NCBI GenBank assembly: GCA_963807675.1
Contig: CAWECP010000012.1
Coordinates: forward strand, 1,550,001 to 1,614,000
From: Bog-473 sp963807675
GTDB taxonomy: Bacteria; Actinomycetota; Acidimicrobiia; Acidimicrobiales; RAAP-2
Length of the DNA stretch: 64,000 bases
Reading direction: 5' to 3'
In this document: one piece after another, positions 24,615-33,816 of the stretch
Position numbering within the stretch: the first letter of the stretch is position 1
Layout: every line of letters begins with the position of its first letter
Program-made: the position numbers and the translations under genes
Notes under the pieces: model-generated
Databases searched by the model: none
Told to the model about the DNA's origin: nothing
Seen by the model: only the letters and a program-made list of their open reading frames with translations

Positions 24615-25711
24615 GGCGAGGAGGGTTCGGGGGTGGGGTCCGGAGCCGGCTCGGGTGCGGCCGCCGGCACGGGCCCGGCGGGCGGAGGCGGCGGGCTGAC
24701 CGGAGGCAGGCCCAGGTCGTGCGAGGTCCCGGCGTAGCGGTCGAGGACGGCGGACACCTCGGCTCGTCCCTCCTCGATGAGGGCGGCGGTGCCCGAGAAG
24801 TCGCGGTACTGGCCCGAGGGCTCGCCGCCGCCGCTGAAGACGATCACCTCGATGCCCGGGGGCAGGGACGCCAGCTCGCGCACGAAGCGGGCGTGGATGG
24901 CGACGAAGAAGGCGGTCAGCGCGGCCTCGGCCGGACGGGTGGGCGGCCTGGGGTGGTAGTGCAGCGGCCCGCACAGCAGGACGTAGATGCGGTCGCAACC
25001 CGCGGCGATGGCGCGGCTGATGGGCACGTTGTTGACCACGCCGCCGTCGACCAGCAGGTCGCCGTCGATGGTGACGGCCGGGAAGATGGAGGGGATGGCC
25101 GAGGAGGCGAGGACGGCCTCGACGGCGGGGCCGTGTGCGATCCAGCGCTCGCGCCCGTCGGTGAGGGACGTGGTCACCACCTCGATCGGGATGGTGGCGT
25201 CCTCGAGGTTCTCGTAGTCGATGCCCGCCTCGATGATGGCGCGCAGGCCGGTGTTGGCGTGCACGGCGGCGCGCTTCTGCAGGAAGGCCCAGGGCCCGTC
25301 GAAGGTGCCGCGGGGGAAGATGTCGGTACCCTTGACGGCGCGCCAGATGTCGGCCATGCGCTCGACGTTCTCGAGAGTCGGGTTGCCGGCGTAGGAGGCG
25401 CCGTTGATGGCGCCGACCGAGGCGCCGTAGACACGGTCGGCCCGGATGCCACGACGGATGAGCCCATCGAGCATGCCGACCTGCACGGCGCCGCGGCTGC
25501 CGCCGCCGGCGAGGACGAAGGCCGTGCGGTGCGGCTGGTCGTGGCCGGCGTCGGCATGCCGGCGGGACTCGCGACGCCGCTGCAGGCGGGCGCGCAGGCG
25601 CTCGGCCAGGGTGGGCGACGTGGTGGTCGGGGTCGGGGTCGGGGTGGTGCCGGCGTCGGCATGGGTGTCGGCGTCGGCATGGGTGTCGGCGTCGGTGTCG
25701 GGGTCGGTCAT
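24611..25711 (-). CDS. patatin-like phospholipase
   Basis: 366 residues. The N-terminus is a Thr/Asp/Ala/Pro low-complexity stretch (DTDADTHADAD repeats, about 1-35). The patatin domain has the oxyanion loop AGGGSRGAVQVG, the nucleophile serine in GASVGAING and the catalytic aspartate in VDGGVVNNVP, so the Ser-Asp dyad is intact. Such proteins hydrolyse acyl lipids, often at the membrane. The C-terminus is Pro/Glu-rich. The start overlaps the upstream gene stop by ATGA and its own stop overlaps the methyltransferase start, so lipid remodelling followed by methylation is a possible theme (inference). Confidence 0.9.
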   Translation of the reverse strand: MTDPDTDADTHADADTHADAGTTPTPTPTTTSPTLAERLRARLQRRRESRRHADAGHDQPHRTAFVLAGGGSRGAVQVGMLDGLIRRGIRADRVYGASVGAINGASYAGNPTLENVERMADIWRAVKGTDIFPRGTFDGPWAFLQKRAAVHANTGLRAIIEAGIDYENLEDATIPIEVVTTSLTDGRERWIAHGPAVEAVLASSAIPSIFPAVTIDGDLLVDGGVVNNVPISRAIAAGCDRIYVLLCGPLHYHPRPPTRPAEAALTAFFVAIHARFVRELASLPPGIEVIVFSGGGEPSGQYRDFSGTAALIEEGRAEVSAVLDRYAGTSHDLGLPPVSPPPPPAGPVPAAAPEPAPDPTPEPSSP

Positions 25712-25917
25712 GGCGCTCGGGGCGGGATCGGTGGCGTGTCCTGCGCCGGCGGGCGGGCCTGTTGCGCCAGCGCGGCGGCCTCCTGTCGCTGGCGCCACGC
25801 CTTCCACCCGGTCATGTCGTGGCGCACCGCCCAGACCACGACGATCACCGACAGCACCACCATGGCCACGACGAAAAGGCCGAAGACGACATAGAAGGCG
25901 ACGTTGGTGGCCAGCAT
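25708..25917 (-). CDS. small single-pass membrane protein
   Basis: 69 residues: a long hydrophobic helix (ATNVAFYVVFGLFVVAMVVL and beyond, about 4-30), then a basic, Gln/Ala-rich cytoplasmic tail ending in prolines. No family recognised. ATG 25917 lies 8 nt after a TACCCT -10 box (minus, 25926-25931), so it is probably leaderless; GTG 25920 is the alternative. It leads the operon with the patatin and methyltransferase genes and may be a membrane anchor for the patatin enzyme (inference). Confidence 0.6.
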   Translation of the reverse strand: MLATNVAFYVVFGLFVVAMVVLSVIVVVWAVRHDMTGWKAWRQRQEAAALAQQARPPAQDTPPIPPRAP

Positions 25918-25966
25918 CACTCGTCAGGGTAGAGGAGGTGTCACACCTCGTGGGCACACTCGACCG

Positions 25967-26833
25967 ATGGTCCTCGTCGCCCCCCGTCCCACCGTGCGGC
26001 ATCCACCGCGCGGCGCCGGTGAGGGGGCCGGAGGCGAGGTGCTGGCGCTGCTGCGGGGTGGCGGTGGGACCCGGCCGCGCTTCGACCCGGGGCTGGCGGG
26101 CGGCCTGAGGGCCTGGCTCGAGGACGCGGCGTTCGCGCTGGGGGCGGCCCGGGGCGACGGCGCGGGGCCTCTCGTGCTCGGGCCGCGCCGGGTGCTCGAG
26201 TCGACGGGCAGGCGGGGCGGTGCGGGCGAAGGGGACGGCGGCATGCCGTCGGAAGAGCTCGTCCTGTCACGGGTGGTGCACGCGCTGTTCCGCCAGCTGG
26301 TCCACGTAGGAACGCTCGACGACCCGCTGGACGACGCCCTCGAGGCGCTGCGCACCGAAGGGGAGCAGTCGTGGGCGGTGGTCCGCCACATCGAGGCGTT
26401 GGCGGGACCGGCGCGGGCCACGTTGAGCGACGCGGTGTCGCTGCACGCGGACCACCTACTGACTTTGGTGCCGCGGCTGGCCTCGGGGTGGCTCCCGCGC
26501 ACCGACGACCGGGTGTCGGTGCCCCTGGCCGGGGGGCGCATCGTCCTGCACGGCGTCTTCGACCTCCTGATCGGCGTGCCGGCCACAGGCCAGGCGTCGC
26601 TGTGCGCCATGGGCCTCTCCACCGGCGGACCCTGGCCGAAGGAGCGGCGGTCGCTCCACTATCTCGCCCTCCTCGAGACCCTGCGCAGCGGGACACCGCC
26701 CTTCCGGCTGGCCCTCTTGGAGTCGGCCTCGGGGCGCTACGGCGTGGAGGACGTACGCGAGGAGCACCTGGTGGCCATGGCCTCCCACGTGTCCGCCTGG
26801 CTCGGCGGTGGCGGTAGCGCTGAGCGTGACTGA
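25967..26833 (+). CDS. uncharacterised protein, possibly a degenerate PD-(D/E)XK nuclease fold
   Basis: I do not recognise this 288-residue protein with confidence. The C-terminal third (IVLHGVFDLLIG, then a strand, then LHYLALLETLRSGTPPFRLA) resembles the layout of RecB-type PD-(D/E)XK domains, which read G-x-x-D-L-V then D-x-K then a long helix. The expected D/E-x-K is not visible: the strand reads CAMGLSTG. The N-terminal half is Gly/Arg-rich. It is followed by an equally unknown gene overlapping by 8 bp, so the two probably act together. The upstream CACACT box may be a -10 for a leaderless start. Confidence 0.5.
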   Translation: MVLVAPRPTVRHPPRGAGEGAGGEVLALLRGGGGTRPRFDPGLAGGLRAWLEDAAFALGAARGDGAGPLVLGPRRVLESTGRRGGAGEGDGGMPSEELVLSRVVHALFRQLVHVGTLDDPLDDALEALRTEGEQSWAVVRHIEALAGPARATLSDAVSLHADHLLTLVPRLASGWLPRTDDRVSVPLAGGRIVLHGVFDLLIGVPATGQASLCAMGLSTGGPWPKERRSLHYLALLETLRSGTPPFRLALLESASGRYGVEDVREEHLVAMASHVSAWLGGGGSAERD

Positions 26834-27629
26834 GACGCTGACCGAGGCCCTGCTGGCGCCGGCGCGTCCGGTGGACGAGGTGGCGTGGTGCAGCGCGCTG
26901 ACCGAGACGCGCCAGGTGCTGGCGCGGGTGGCCGTGCGCCGGGCCGGCTCGGGGACGTTCCGCGTCACCGACCACGAGGTGAGGGTGGCGCTGAGCCACG
27001 GCGGCGGTCGGCAGGAGGATGAGCCCTTCGCCTGGTCGGCCCGCACCGCCCGGCGGTCGCTCGGGTTGGCGGCGGTGCGATCGCTGGTGGCGGGCGGGGC
27101 GCGCTCACCGGCCGAGGCCGTGCGCGCCCGCGTGGCGGAGTCGTCGGAGCTGGTCCGCGACGGCAGCCCGGCCGTGTCGGGCCTGGACCGCTGGCTGGCC
27201 GAGCTGGCGCCGGCAGGGCGGGCGGCAGTCGGCGCCGCGGCGGTGACGTGGGCCACAAGCCTCTGGTGCGCGCTCGACTGGGATGCCTTCGCATCGGCGC
27301 CCGTCATCGGCCGCGACCGCTGGTGGGACAGCCCGGACTCGGCGCTGCTGGCGCTGCGGGGCCGGGCCGAGGTGCGGATCGAGACAGGGAGTCTGGTCGT
27401 GCTGTCGGGTCCCCGGCGTGACTCGGTGCGGGTGGAGCTGGCCCTGGTCACGCTCGTCGAGGCGTTGCGGCCCGGTCACGGGGGTGTGCCGGGCCGGGTG
27501 GTGGGGTGGTGGCCGGACTCGGGCCGCGTCGTACGGGTCGAGGCCGAGCCGGCACTGCTCACGCTGGGAGCCGAGGCCGTGGCGCTGGTGGTGGCGGGCA
27601 CCGGCATGCCGGCCCGCTCTGCCGCCTGA
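26826..27629 (+). CDS. uncharacterised protein, partner of the preceding gene
   Basis: 267 residues, not recognised. It is Ala/Val/Arg-rich, cytoplasmic by composition, with two halves: a helical part around TARRSLGLAAVRSLVAGG and a strand-rich C-terminus (AEVRIETGSLVVLSG, VRVELALVTLVEAL). Trp-rich stretches (DRWWDS, GWWPDSG) are notable. GTG 26826 overlaps the previous stop by 8 bp; GTG 26808 is an alternative start. The gene is directly upstream of typA. A two-protein complex is likely from the overlap, but its job is unknown. Confidence 0.5.
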   Translation: MTETLTEALLAPARPVDEVAWCSALTETRQVLARVAVRRAGSGTFRVTDHEVRVALSHGGGRQEDEPFAWSARTARRSLGLAAVRSLVAGGARSPAEAVRARVAESSELVRDGSPAVSGLDRWLAELAPAGRAAVGAAAVTWATSLWCALDWDAFASAPVIGRDRWWDSPDSALLALRGRAEVRIETGSLVVLSGPRRDSVRVELALVTLVEALRPGHGGVPGRVVGWWPDSGRVVRVEAEPALLTLGAEAVALVVAGTGMPARSAA

Positions 27630-27663
27630 GAGGCGCCCAACCTCGCCTAACGTTGGATCCCCC

Positions 27664-29515
27664 ATGAGCCGGCGCGAGGACATCAGGAACGTGGCCATCG
27701 TGGCCCATGTCGACCACGGCAAGACGACGCTGGTCGACGCCCTGCTGCGCCAGACCGGGGCCTTCGGGGCCCATCAGGAGCTGACCGACCGGGTGATGGA
27801 CTCCGGCGACCTGGAGCGGGAGAAGGGCATCACCATCCTGGCCAAGAACACCGCCGTGCGCTGGGGCGGGGTGAAGTTCAACATCGTCGACACGCCCGGT
27901 CACGCCGACTTCGGCGGTGAGGTCGAGCGCGGGTTGACCATGGTCGACGGGGTGCTGCTGCTGGTCGACGCCTCGGAGGGACCGCTGCCGCAGACGCGCT
28001 TCGTGCTGCGCAAGACCCTCGAGGCGCGTTTGCCCGTCGTGCTCGTGGTGAACAAGGTCGACCGGGCCGACGCCGCGCATCGCCGAGGTGGTCCACCAGG
28101 TCGAGGAGCTCTTCTTGGACCTCGACGCGGACGAGCACCAGATCGACTTCCCGATCCTCTACGCCAACGCCAGAGCGGGCTGGGTGAGCGAGGAGCCCGG
28201 CGTGGAGGGGGTCAACGTCGAGCCGCTGTTCAGAGCGATCATCGAGCACGTGCCGCCGCCCTCGTACGAGGACTCGGCGCCCCTGCAGGCCCTGGTGTGC
28301 AACCTCTCCGCCTCGCCCTACGTCGGACGGCTGGCCGTGTGCCGGGTGCACAACGGGACGCTGGTCAGGGGGGGGATGATCGGGTGGTGCCGGCTCGACG
28401 GCACGGTGGAGAAAACCAAGGTGACCGAGCTCTACGTCACCGAGGCGCTCGAACAGGTGCCGGCGGAGTCGGCCGGACCGGGCGAAATCGTGTCGGTGGC
28501 GGGACTGGCCGAGGTGACGATCGGCGAGACGCTGGCCGACGCGGAGGCGCCGGTGCCGCTGCCCGCCATCACGGTGGACGAGCCCAGCCTCGCCATGACG
28601 ATCGGCATCAACACCTCTCCGCTGGCCGGCGCCGACGGCACGAAGATGACGGCGCGGCTGGTGAAGGCGCGGCTGGACGCCGAGCTGGTCGGCAACGTGG
28701 CCATCCGGGTCGGGCCGACCGAGCGCCCCGACCGGTGGGAGGTGTTGGGGCGCGGCGAGCTGCAGCTGGCCGTGCTGGTCGAGACGATGCGACGCGAGGG
28801 CTTCGAGCTGACGGTGGGCAAGCCGCAGGTGGTCACCCGGGAAATCGACGGCACGGTGTACGAGCCGGTGGAGCGGGTCAGCGTCGACGTGCCCGAGGAG
28901 TATCTCGGCGTCGTCACCCAGCTGCTGGCGCTGCGCAAGGGCACGATGGTCGAGATGGTCAACCACGGCACGGGGTGGGTACGGCTCGACTACAGGGTTC
29001 CGGCCCGGGGGCTGATCGGCTTCCGCACCGAGTTCCTGACCGAGACGCGGGGGACCGGAATTCTCCACCACGTCTTCGACGGCTGGGCGCCGTGGCACGG
29101 CGAGCTGCGGACGCGTCGCAACGGGTCGATGGTGGCCGACCGGCGCGGGCTCACGACGACCTTCGCGCTGATGAACCTGCAGGAGCGGGGCACGCTGATC
29201 GTGGGGCCGGCCGAGGAGGTCTACGAGGGGATGATCGTCGGCGAGAACGCCCGGGCCGAGGAGATGGACGTCAACCCGACCAAGGAGAAGAAGCTGACCA
29301 ACATGCGCTCGTCGACGGCGGAGGAGTTCGAGCGGCTGACGCCGGCGCTGTCGTTCTCGCTGGAGCATGCGCTGGAGTTCATCGCCGAGGACGAGTGCGT
29401 CGAGGTGACGCCCAAGGTGGTGCGGTTGCGCAAGGTGGTGCTGGACCAGGCCACGCGGGGGCGCCAGCGGTCCCGGGCCCGCGATGCCGCCACCCGGGAG
29501 GTGGCGGGCCGGTAG
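27664..29515 (+). pseudogene. typA: ribosome-associated GTPase TypA/BipA, frame broken by one base
   Basis: Translational GTPase acting on the 50S subunit. The G domain shows the P-loop AHVDHGKTT, switch I REKGITILAKNTAV, DTPGHADFGGEV and NKVD. After NKVDRADA the frame breaks: the sequence has GACGCCGCGCATC where GACGCGCGCATC would continue as DARIAEVV. The extra C is at 28073/28074. The second frame carries domains II, III, V and the C-terminal domain complete to 29515 (GILHHVFDGWAPWHGEL, VNPTKEKKLTNMR). Total about 616 residues, normal for TypA. Everything except one base is conserved, so sequencing error is more likely than gene loss. TAACGT (27648-27653) is a likely -10. Confidence 0.88.
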
Positions 29516-29533
29516 GGCGAGGAGGTCGCTCAG

Positions 29534-30008
29534 GTGACGGATGCCGAGGCGCTGGAAGGAGCACGGAACGAAGGGTTCGACCACCTGACGGTCGTGGTCG
29601 AGCGACCTGGCGGAGGCACGCCGGTTCTTCGGGCTGCTGGGCTTCGTCGAGCGGGTGGCCGTCGTGGTCTCGGGCGCCGAGATGGGCCGCTACATGGGCA
29701 TCGCCGACTGGGAGGCGGACCACGTGACGCTGGAGCTGCAAGGTCCGCCGGGCCAGGTCCATCAGGAGGTGCAGCTGCTGCGGTTCCACCGTCCCGCGGC
29801 GGTGAAGGACGCCGGGGCGGGGTCGCTGGACCGGACTGGGTTCAACCACGTCTGCTTCAGGGTGTCGGACCTCGACGCCATGCTCGCGCACCTGGCGGCC
29901 AACGGCGTGGAGCCGCGCAACGAGGTCATGGACTTCCACGACCGGCGACTCGTGTTCCTCGACGGGCCGGGCGTCGTCGTCGAGTTGGCGGAGTGGGTCA
30001 GGGCGTAG
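29534..30008 (+). pseudogene. VOC-family (glyoxalase/bleomycin-resistance) protein, frame broken by one base
   Basis: About 157 residues when repaired. The first frame gives FDHLTVVV and then loses sense; the second gives SDLAEARRFFGLLGFVERVA and runs on through FNHVCFRVSDLDAMLAHLAA to the stop, a clear two-repeat VOC fold. The join needs removal of one G at 29600 (GTCGAGCGAC for GTCAGCGAC). GGAGGT lies 9 nt upstream of GTG 29534. It follows typA by 18 bp. Metal-dependent lyase or dioxygenase activity is possible; the substrate is unknown. Confidence 0.75.
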
Positions 30009-30119
30009 GCCTGACGAGGAACGCGGAAGTGGGTGTTTGCCCGTCAGCGGCGGTTAACGGTCGTCCCGAAGCGACGACCTGAGAATCGAAGTCCCGCCGG
30101 GGCAGCGTGCCCCATTCCG

Positions 30120-30524
30120 TCAGTCCGGAACGCCAGCTACGGTTCTACGCGACGCCTCACGATCGAGGTGGGCCTTGTGAGCGAGCTTGATGACGTCCTC
30201 TGACACCGATCGCTTGTCACCTTCGTGCGCTGGATGGTGCGCCGGGCAAGCAATATAAGGAGTTCCTTCGACTGGCCTCCCAAGTCGGAGACATCCTTTG
30301 ACGTGGCAGTTGTGGTGGCGGTAGACGGTGATGATGCTGCCAAGAATCAGAAAATCGGGAATCGCTCCGCCAAAACCAGACCAGAACCCATACCAGGTTC
30401 CCGACTCGGCATCCGCGCCCGTGTAGCGCAGGAACCAATGCGCTGAATCAGCCCAAAAGAGAAGGACGACTACGGCGCAGCCGACAATGACGAGCAGCAA
30501 CCCAGCAAAGAGTCCTCGTTTCAT
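30120..30524 (-). CDS. small membrane protein with Cys/His-rich tail motif
   Basis: 134 residues with two hydrophobic helices (LFAGLLLVIVGCAVVVLLFW at 5-24 and FGGAIPDFLILGSIITVY around 51-68). Next comes HHNCHVKGCLRLG-RPVEGTPYIACPAHHPAHEG, where four or more Cys and His residues suggest a metal-binding knuckle just after the membrane. Similar short proteins occur in actinobacteria and their phages, as far as I recall; function unknown. The region is visibly lower in GC than the flanks. The next gene upstream on the same strand is a K+ channel, 67 bp away. Confidence 0.6.
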   Translation of the reverse strand: MKRGLFAGLLLVIVGCAVVVLLFWADSAHWFLRYTGADAESGTWYGFWSGFGGAIPDFLILGSIITVYRHHNCHVKGCLRLGRPVEGTPYIACPAHHPAHEGDKRSVSEDVIKLAHKAHLDREASRRTVAGVPD

Positions 30525-30591
30525 GATTTCACTCCCGATCTGTCGATTTGAGCTTTATTCAAGAAGTTCTTTGCTACCCGATTGACGAGGC

Positions 30592-31563
30592 TCAGGGAGC
30601 TGGTTCGAGCGGCTCGTTCGCCGCGTCGCCCGCTCCTGCCATCGCGTCCACCTCCGCGGGCGTGGCGCCGAGCCGACGTTCGACATCGGCCAACCGGTCG
30701 CTGATCACCGACAGCTGCTGGCCCAGGTCGGCGTGGCCCTTCTTGAACTCTTCCTTGTTGGCGTCCGTGTGTTCTTTGATGAACACAGACGCAACAGTGG
30801 CGGTGAGCACACCGATGAGGCCGATCCCTACCAGCATCAAGACGACTGCCACAATGCGGCCACCTTCGGTGACGGGGTACCGGTCCCCGTAGCCCACTGT
30901 GGTCACGGTGACGATGGCCCACCACAGGGCGTCGGGGTAGTCGTGGATGTTGCTGGCTTTGGCCTTCTCCTCGAAGAGGAGCACGAGCCAGGCCCCAAGG
31001 AAGATGGTTGCTACAACTGCGATGAGCACCCGGAAGAGGCTGTGGTGCCTCAGGATGGCCTCCACTCGCAGCTCCCCCTCACGCACGAGGAGGCTCATCT
31101 TCTCGATCCCTACGATGTGCCAGCCCTGGAGAGCGGGCACTGCCACAGTGGCCGGCTCCACCCACCGCCGTTTGACATAGCCGCGCGTGTCGGGGGTGAC
31201 TACCAAGCGCACGATGTATTCGACCAGCACGATGACCCAGAGCACGAAGAGGCTGCCGACCACGAGCGTTGAGGCGGATCCGTTGACGTCCGTGCTAAGA
31301 GCCACGACGGCGAGGACGAGCCAGGCGACCCCCAGGAGGGCCATCGGGTACTTCGTGACCTGCTCGATTCGGTCGACGAGATCATGGCGCCCACCCGACG
31401 GCTTCGCCCCGGCAATTACCTGACGCCGTCGTTCCTCTCGGCGCTCCTTCTCTTCGAGGCGGTCTTGCTCCAGCCTTTCCAAGCGCTGAATGCGTTGGAT
31501 GGAGGCCGGTGTCTGCGCTGTCGTGGTGGCTGTCGAAGTACTCAGATCGGTGGAGTCACCCAC
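30592..31563 (-). CDS. voltage-gated-type potassium channel
   Basis: 323 residues. After a charged coiled N-terminal helix (about 20-48) come several membrane spans (from YPMALLGVAWLVLAVVAL on). The pore has the selectivity filter TVTTVGYGD in WWAIVTVTTVGYGDRYP, and the last helix is followed by a C-terminal coiled coil (HADLGQQLSVISDRLADVERRLG). It is a K+-selective tetrameric channel; basic residues in the fourth span are few, so voltage sensing is uncertain. The start is GTG, 9 nt after TAGTTT. Lower GC than most of the window. Region 31564-31854 shows no gene. Confidence 0.85.
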   Translation of the reverse strand: MGDSTDLSTSTATTTAQTPASIQRIQRLERLEQDRLEEKERREERRRQVIAGAKPSGGRHDLVDRIEQVTKYPMALLGVAWLVLAVVALSTDVNGSASTLVVGSLFVLWVIVLVEYIVRLVVTPDTRGYVKRRWVEPATVAVPALQGWHIVGIEKMSLLVREGELRVEAILRHHSLFRVLIAVVATIFLGAWLVLLFEEKAKASNIHDYPDALWWAIVTVTTVGYGDRYPVTEGGRIVAVVLMLVGIGLIGVLTATVASVFIKEHTDANKEEFKKGHADLGQQLSVISDRLADVERRLGATPAEVDAMAGAGDAANEPLEPAP

Positions 31564-31854
31564 AACACGAAGAAACTAGTGCGTGGGCCTCGCACCGACT
31601 GGTCATTCAGCCATCGCCCACGCCCCATCGTTGCGGGATCCGGTTGACGATCGTTCAGGAATGGATCGGTGGATCGCTGCGTCCGTAGCCGGTAGGGCGC
31701 GTAGCTCGGAGCCATCTTGTGCCTCACGACCGGCGGTACCCATCGGCAATGTGGCGAGCGGGCAGGAGATGGTCTGACCGGAAGTGCGGACCGACATGAA
31801 CCCCGGGCGACTTGTAACGGAACGCGCCAGCTGGAAAATTGAGCGGGCTCCGCT

Positions 31855-32424
31855 ATGGCCGACCTGACAGCAACGGAGAGTGAGCCGACGAGGGGACCGA
31901 CCCAGGAGCTGCCGGTCGGCATCGTCCCTTCCGGTCAACCGGGGCCAAGGCGGGCGGGCCGGCGGTGGCTCCGGCTGTCGCGACGGTCTTGTCTGGTAGG
32001 CGGCGTGTTGGTGGTCACGGCGGTCCTCGTCGTGGTCGGCCTGCTGCTGGCCGACCAGATCCACCAGCGGCAGCAATTCGACCGGACCCGGGCGTCCTTG
32101 AACCTGACCCGCCAGCACGTGGCCAGCGTCTCGGGGCAGCTGTCGGCCGTGCGGCGGCAGCTGCACCTCGTCTCGACCCAAGTCGGCAACGACACCACGG
32201 CGGCCGCGCAGGACGCCTCGGAGCTCAAAGGCGCGCAGAGCGCGCTCACGGCGGCCGAGGCCCACGTGACACAACAGGCATCACTGATCGGCTCGCTCCA
32301 GACCTGCCTCGGAGGGGTGGAGCGCGCGCTCAACGCCTTGGCGGTGGGGAAGATCGGCCGGGCTGCCTCTGCGCTCGACGCGGTGTCGTCGGGTTGCTCG
32401 GCAGCGGAGGCGGCCAGTGGCTAA
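31855..32424 (+). CDS. membrane-anchored coiled-coil protein with CLGGV module
   Basis: 189 residues: a cytoplasmic N-terminus with prolines and arginines, one membrane helix (CLVGGVLVVTAVLVVVGLLL, about 46-66), then an exported coiled coil (about 70-150) and a small module LQTCLGGVERALNALAVGKIGRA ending in a second cysteine (VSSGC). The two cysteines may form a disulphide. The same module appears in the next gene, which overlaps by 8 bp, so they are paralogous partners. No known function. Confidence 0.6.
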   Translation: MADLTATESEPTRGPTQELPVGIVPSGQPGPRRAGRRWLRLSRRSCLVGGVLVVTAVLVVVGLLLADQIHQRQQFDRTRASLNLTRQHVASVSGQLSAVRRQLHLVSTQVGNDTTAAAQDASELKGAQSALTAAEAHVTQQASLIGSLQTCLGGVERALNALAVGKIGRAASALDAVSSGCSAAEAASG

Positions 32425-33748
32425 GCGTGGGCCGGGCCGTCCGATCCGCCGGTGGGCGGTGACTGGGGCAGTGCTCTTGACGGCCGTCCTCCTGACCGCG
32501 GCCGCCTGGACCGACGTCGACGCCCGGACCCAGAGCAGGAACGAGTCGGCCGCACTCTCGGCCGCCGACACCCACCTGGCCGGACTCCGGCATGACGTGG
32601 ACGTCGCCACGTACGAGACGGGGATCACCACCTCCAAGCGCAACGCGCTGGAGTCGTCGATCACGTCCCTGCTCGGGCAGCTGGCTTCGACGAACGCGTC
32701 GCTCAACACGACCAACACCGAGGCCGACGCCGACGATGCCAACATCAGCACGCTGCACATCTGCTTGGGCGGGGTGCAGAATGCCCTCCAGGCTGTCAAC
32801 GGGAAGGACAATGCGCAGGCGGCCAAGGATGTTTCCGCGGTGTCGGGGCCCTGCACCGAACTGGCCGGCGGCGCCAGTCGCGGGCTGGTGTACCCCTTCG
32901 ACTTCCCCGATCCCGATGTCATTGAGGTGGGAGACAGCTACTACGCCTACGCCACCAACAGCGTGGCGGGAAACATCCAGATCGCCGAGTCGAGCGACCT
33001 GACTTCGTGGACCGCAGTGGGCAACGCGCTTCCCGGGTTGCCCGCCTGGGCGGCTCCGCACTACACGTGGGCCCCGGCCGTGGCCGAAATCGCCGGGAGC
33101 TTCGTCCTGTACTACGCGGCCGACCTGAGCGGCAGGGGCGTCGAGTGCATCTCGGTGGCGACGTCGAGCCAGCCCCTGGGGCCTTTCATCGACCGCTCGA
33201 CCGCCCCGCTCGAGTGCCAACCGTCGCTGGGAGGCTCCATCGACCCGTCGTCCTTCGTCGCGGCGGACGGCACCCCTTATCTGCAGTGGAAGTCAGGTGG
33301 ACCGGGGTCGTCGAAGATCTGGTCCGAGCCGCTCGATCCGGCGGGCACCGCCGTCGTGGCCGGCACCACCCCCACCCTCTTGCTCGCGCCCGACCAGGCG
33401 TGGCAAGCAGGGACGGTGGAGGCGCCGGACCTGGTGGACGCCGACGGGCGCGACCTTCTCTTCTTCTCGGGCAATAACTGGGACAGCGCCGGCTACGCGG
33501 TTGGCGTGGCGTCGTGCTCGGGACCGCTCGGGCCCTGCGCCGACATCACGGCCGGTCCCATCCTCTCGAGTGGTCCCGGCGTCGCCGGCCCAGGTGGCGA
33601 ATCCGTCTTCACGGACACCTCGGGCGCCTCGTGGATCGCGTTCGACGCCTGGGTACCCGGAGCCGTCGGCTTCCCCAACAGCCGCTGCCTCTACCTGCGC
33701 CGGATCGACCTCTCGGCTCGGGTCCTCGCCGTGGGCGCCCCGGCTTAG
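32417..33748 (+). CDS. membrane-anchored GH43-family glycoside hydrolase with coiled-coil/CLGGV module
   Basis: 443 residues: N-terminal membrane helix (about 13-32), exported coiled coil, the CLGGV module (LHICLGGVQNALQAVNGK, about 113-130) and a five-bladed propeller from residue 158. GH43 catalytic acids are all present: base Asp in FPDPDVIEVGDSYY, modulator Asp in GGSIDPSSFV and general-acid Glu in GTVEAPDLV. Substrates of the family are arabinan, xylan or galactan side chains. The start GTG overlaps the preceding stop. Tethering the enzyme to the membrane next to a paralogous coiled-coil partner suggests a surface complex (inference). Confidence 0.78.
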   Translation: MAKRGPGRPIRRWAVTGAVLLTAVLLTAAAWTDVDARTQSRNESAALSAADTHLAGLRHDVDVATYETGITTSKRNALESSITSLLGQLASTNASLNTTNTEADADDANISTLHICLGGVQNALQAVNGKDNAQAAKDVSAVSGPCTELAGGASRGLVYPFDFPDPDVIEVGDSYYAYATNSVAGNIQIAESSDLTSWTAVGNALPGLPAWAAPHYTWAPAVAEIAGSFVLYYAADLSGRGVECISVATSSQPLGPFIDRSTAPLECQPSLGGSIDPSSFVAADGTPYLQWKSGGPGSSKIWSEPLDPAGTAVVAGTTPTLLLAPDQAWQAGTVEAPDLVDADGRDLLFFSGNNWDSAGYAVGVASCSGPLGPCADITAGPILSSGPGVAGPGGESVFTDTSGASWIAFDAWVPGAVGFPNSRCLYLRRIDLSARVLAVGAPA

Positions 33749-33816
33749 AGCGAAGAGGGCTCTGGTCCGTTGGAACCGCCGATACGCCCAAGGCCGCACG
33801 CCTAGCATGGACCTCT

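Noticed and set aside
27648..27653. TAACGT as a strictly leaderless -10 for typA
   Set aside because: It is a plausible -10, but 10 nt from the ATG, so a short leader is more likely; not counted among the leaderless set.
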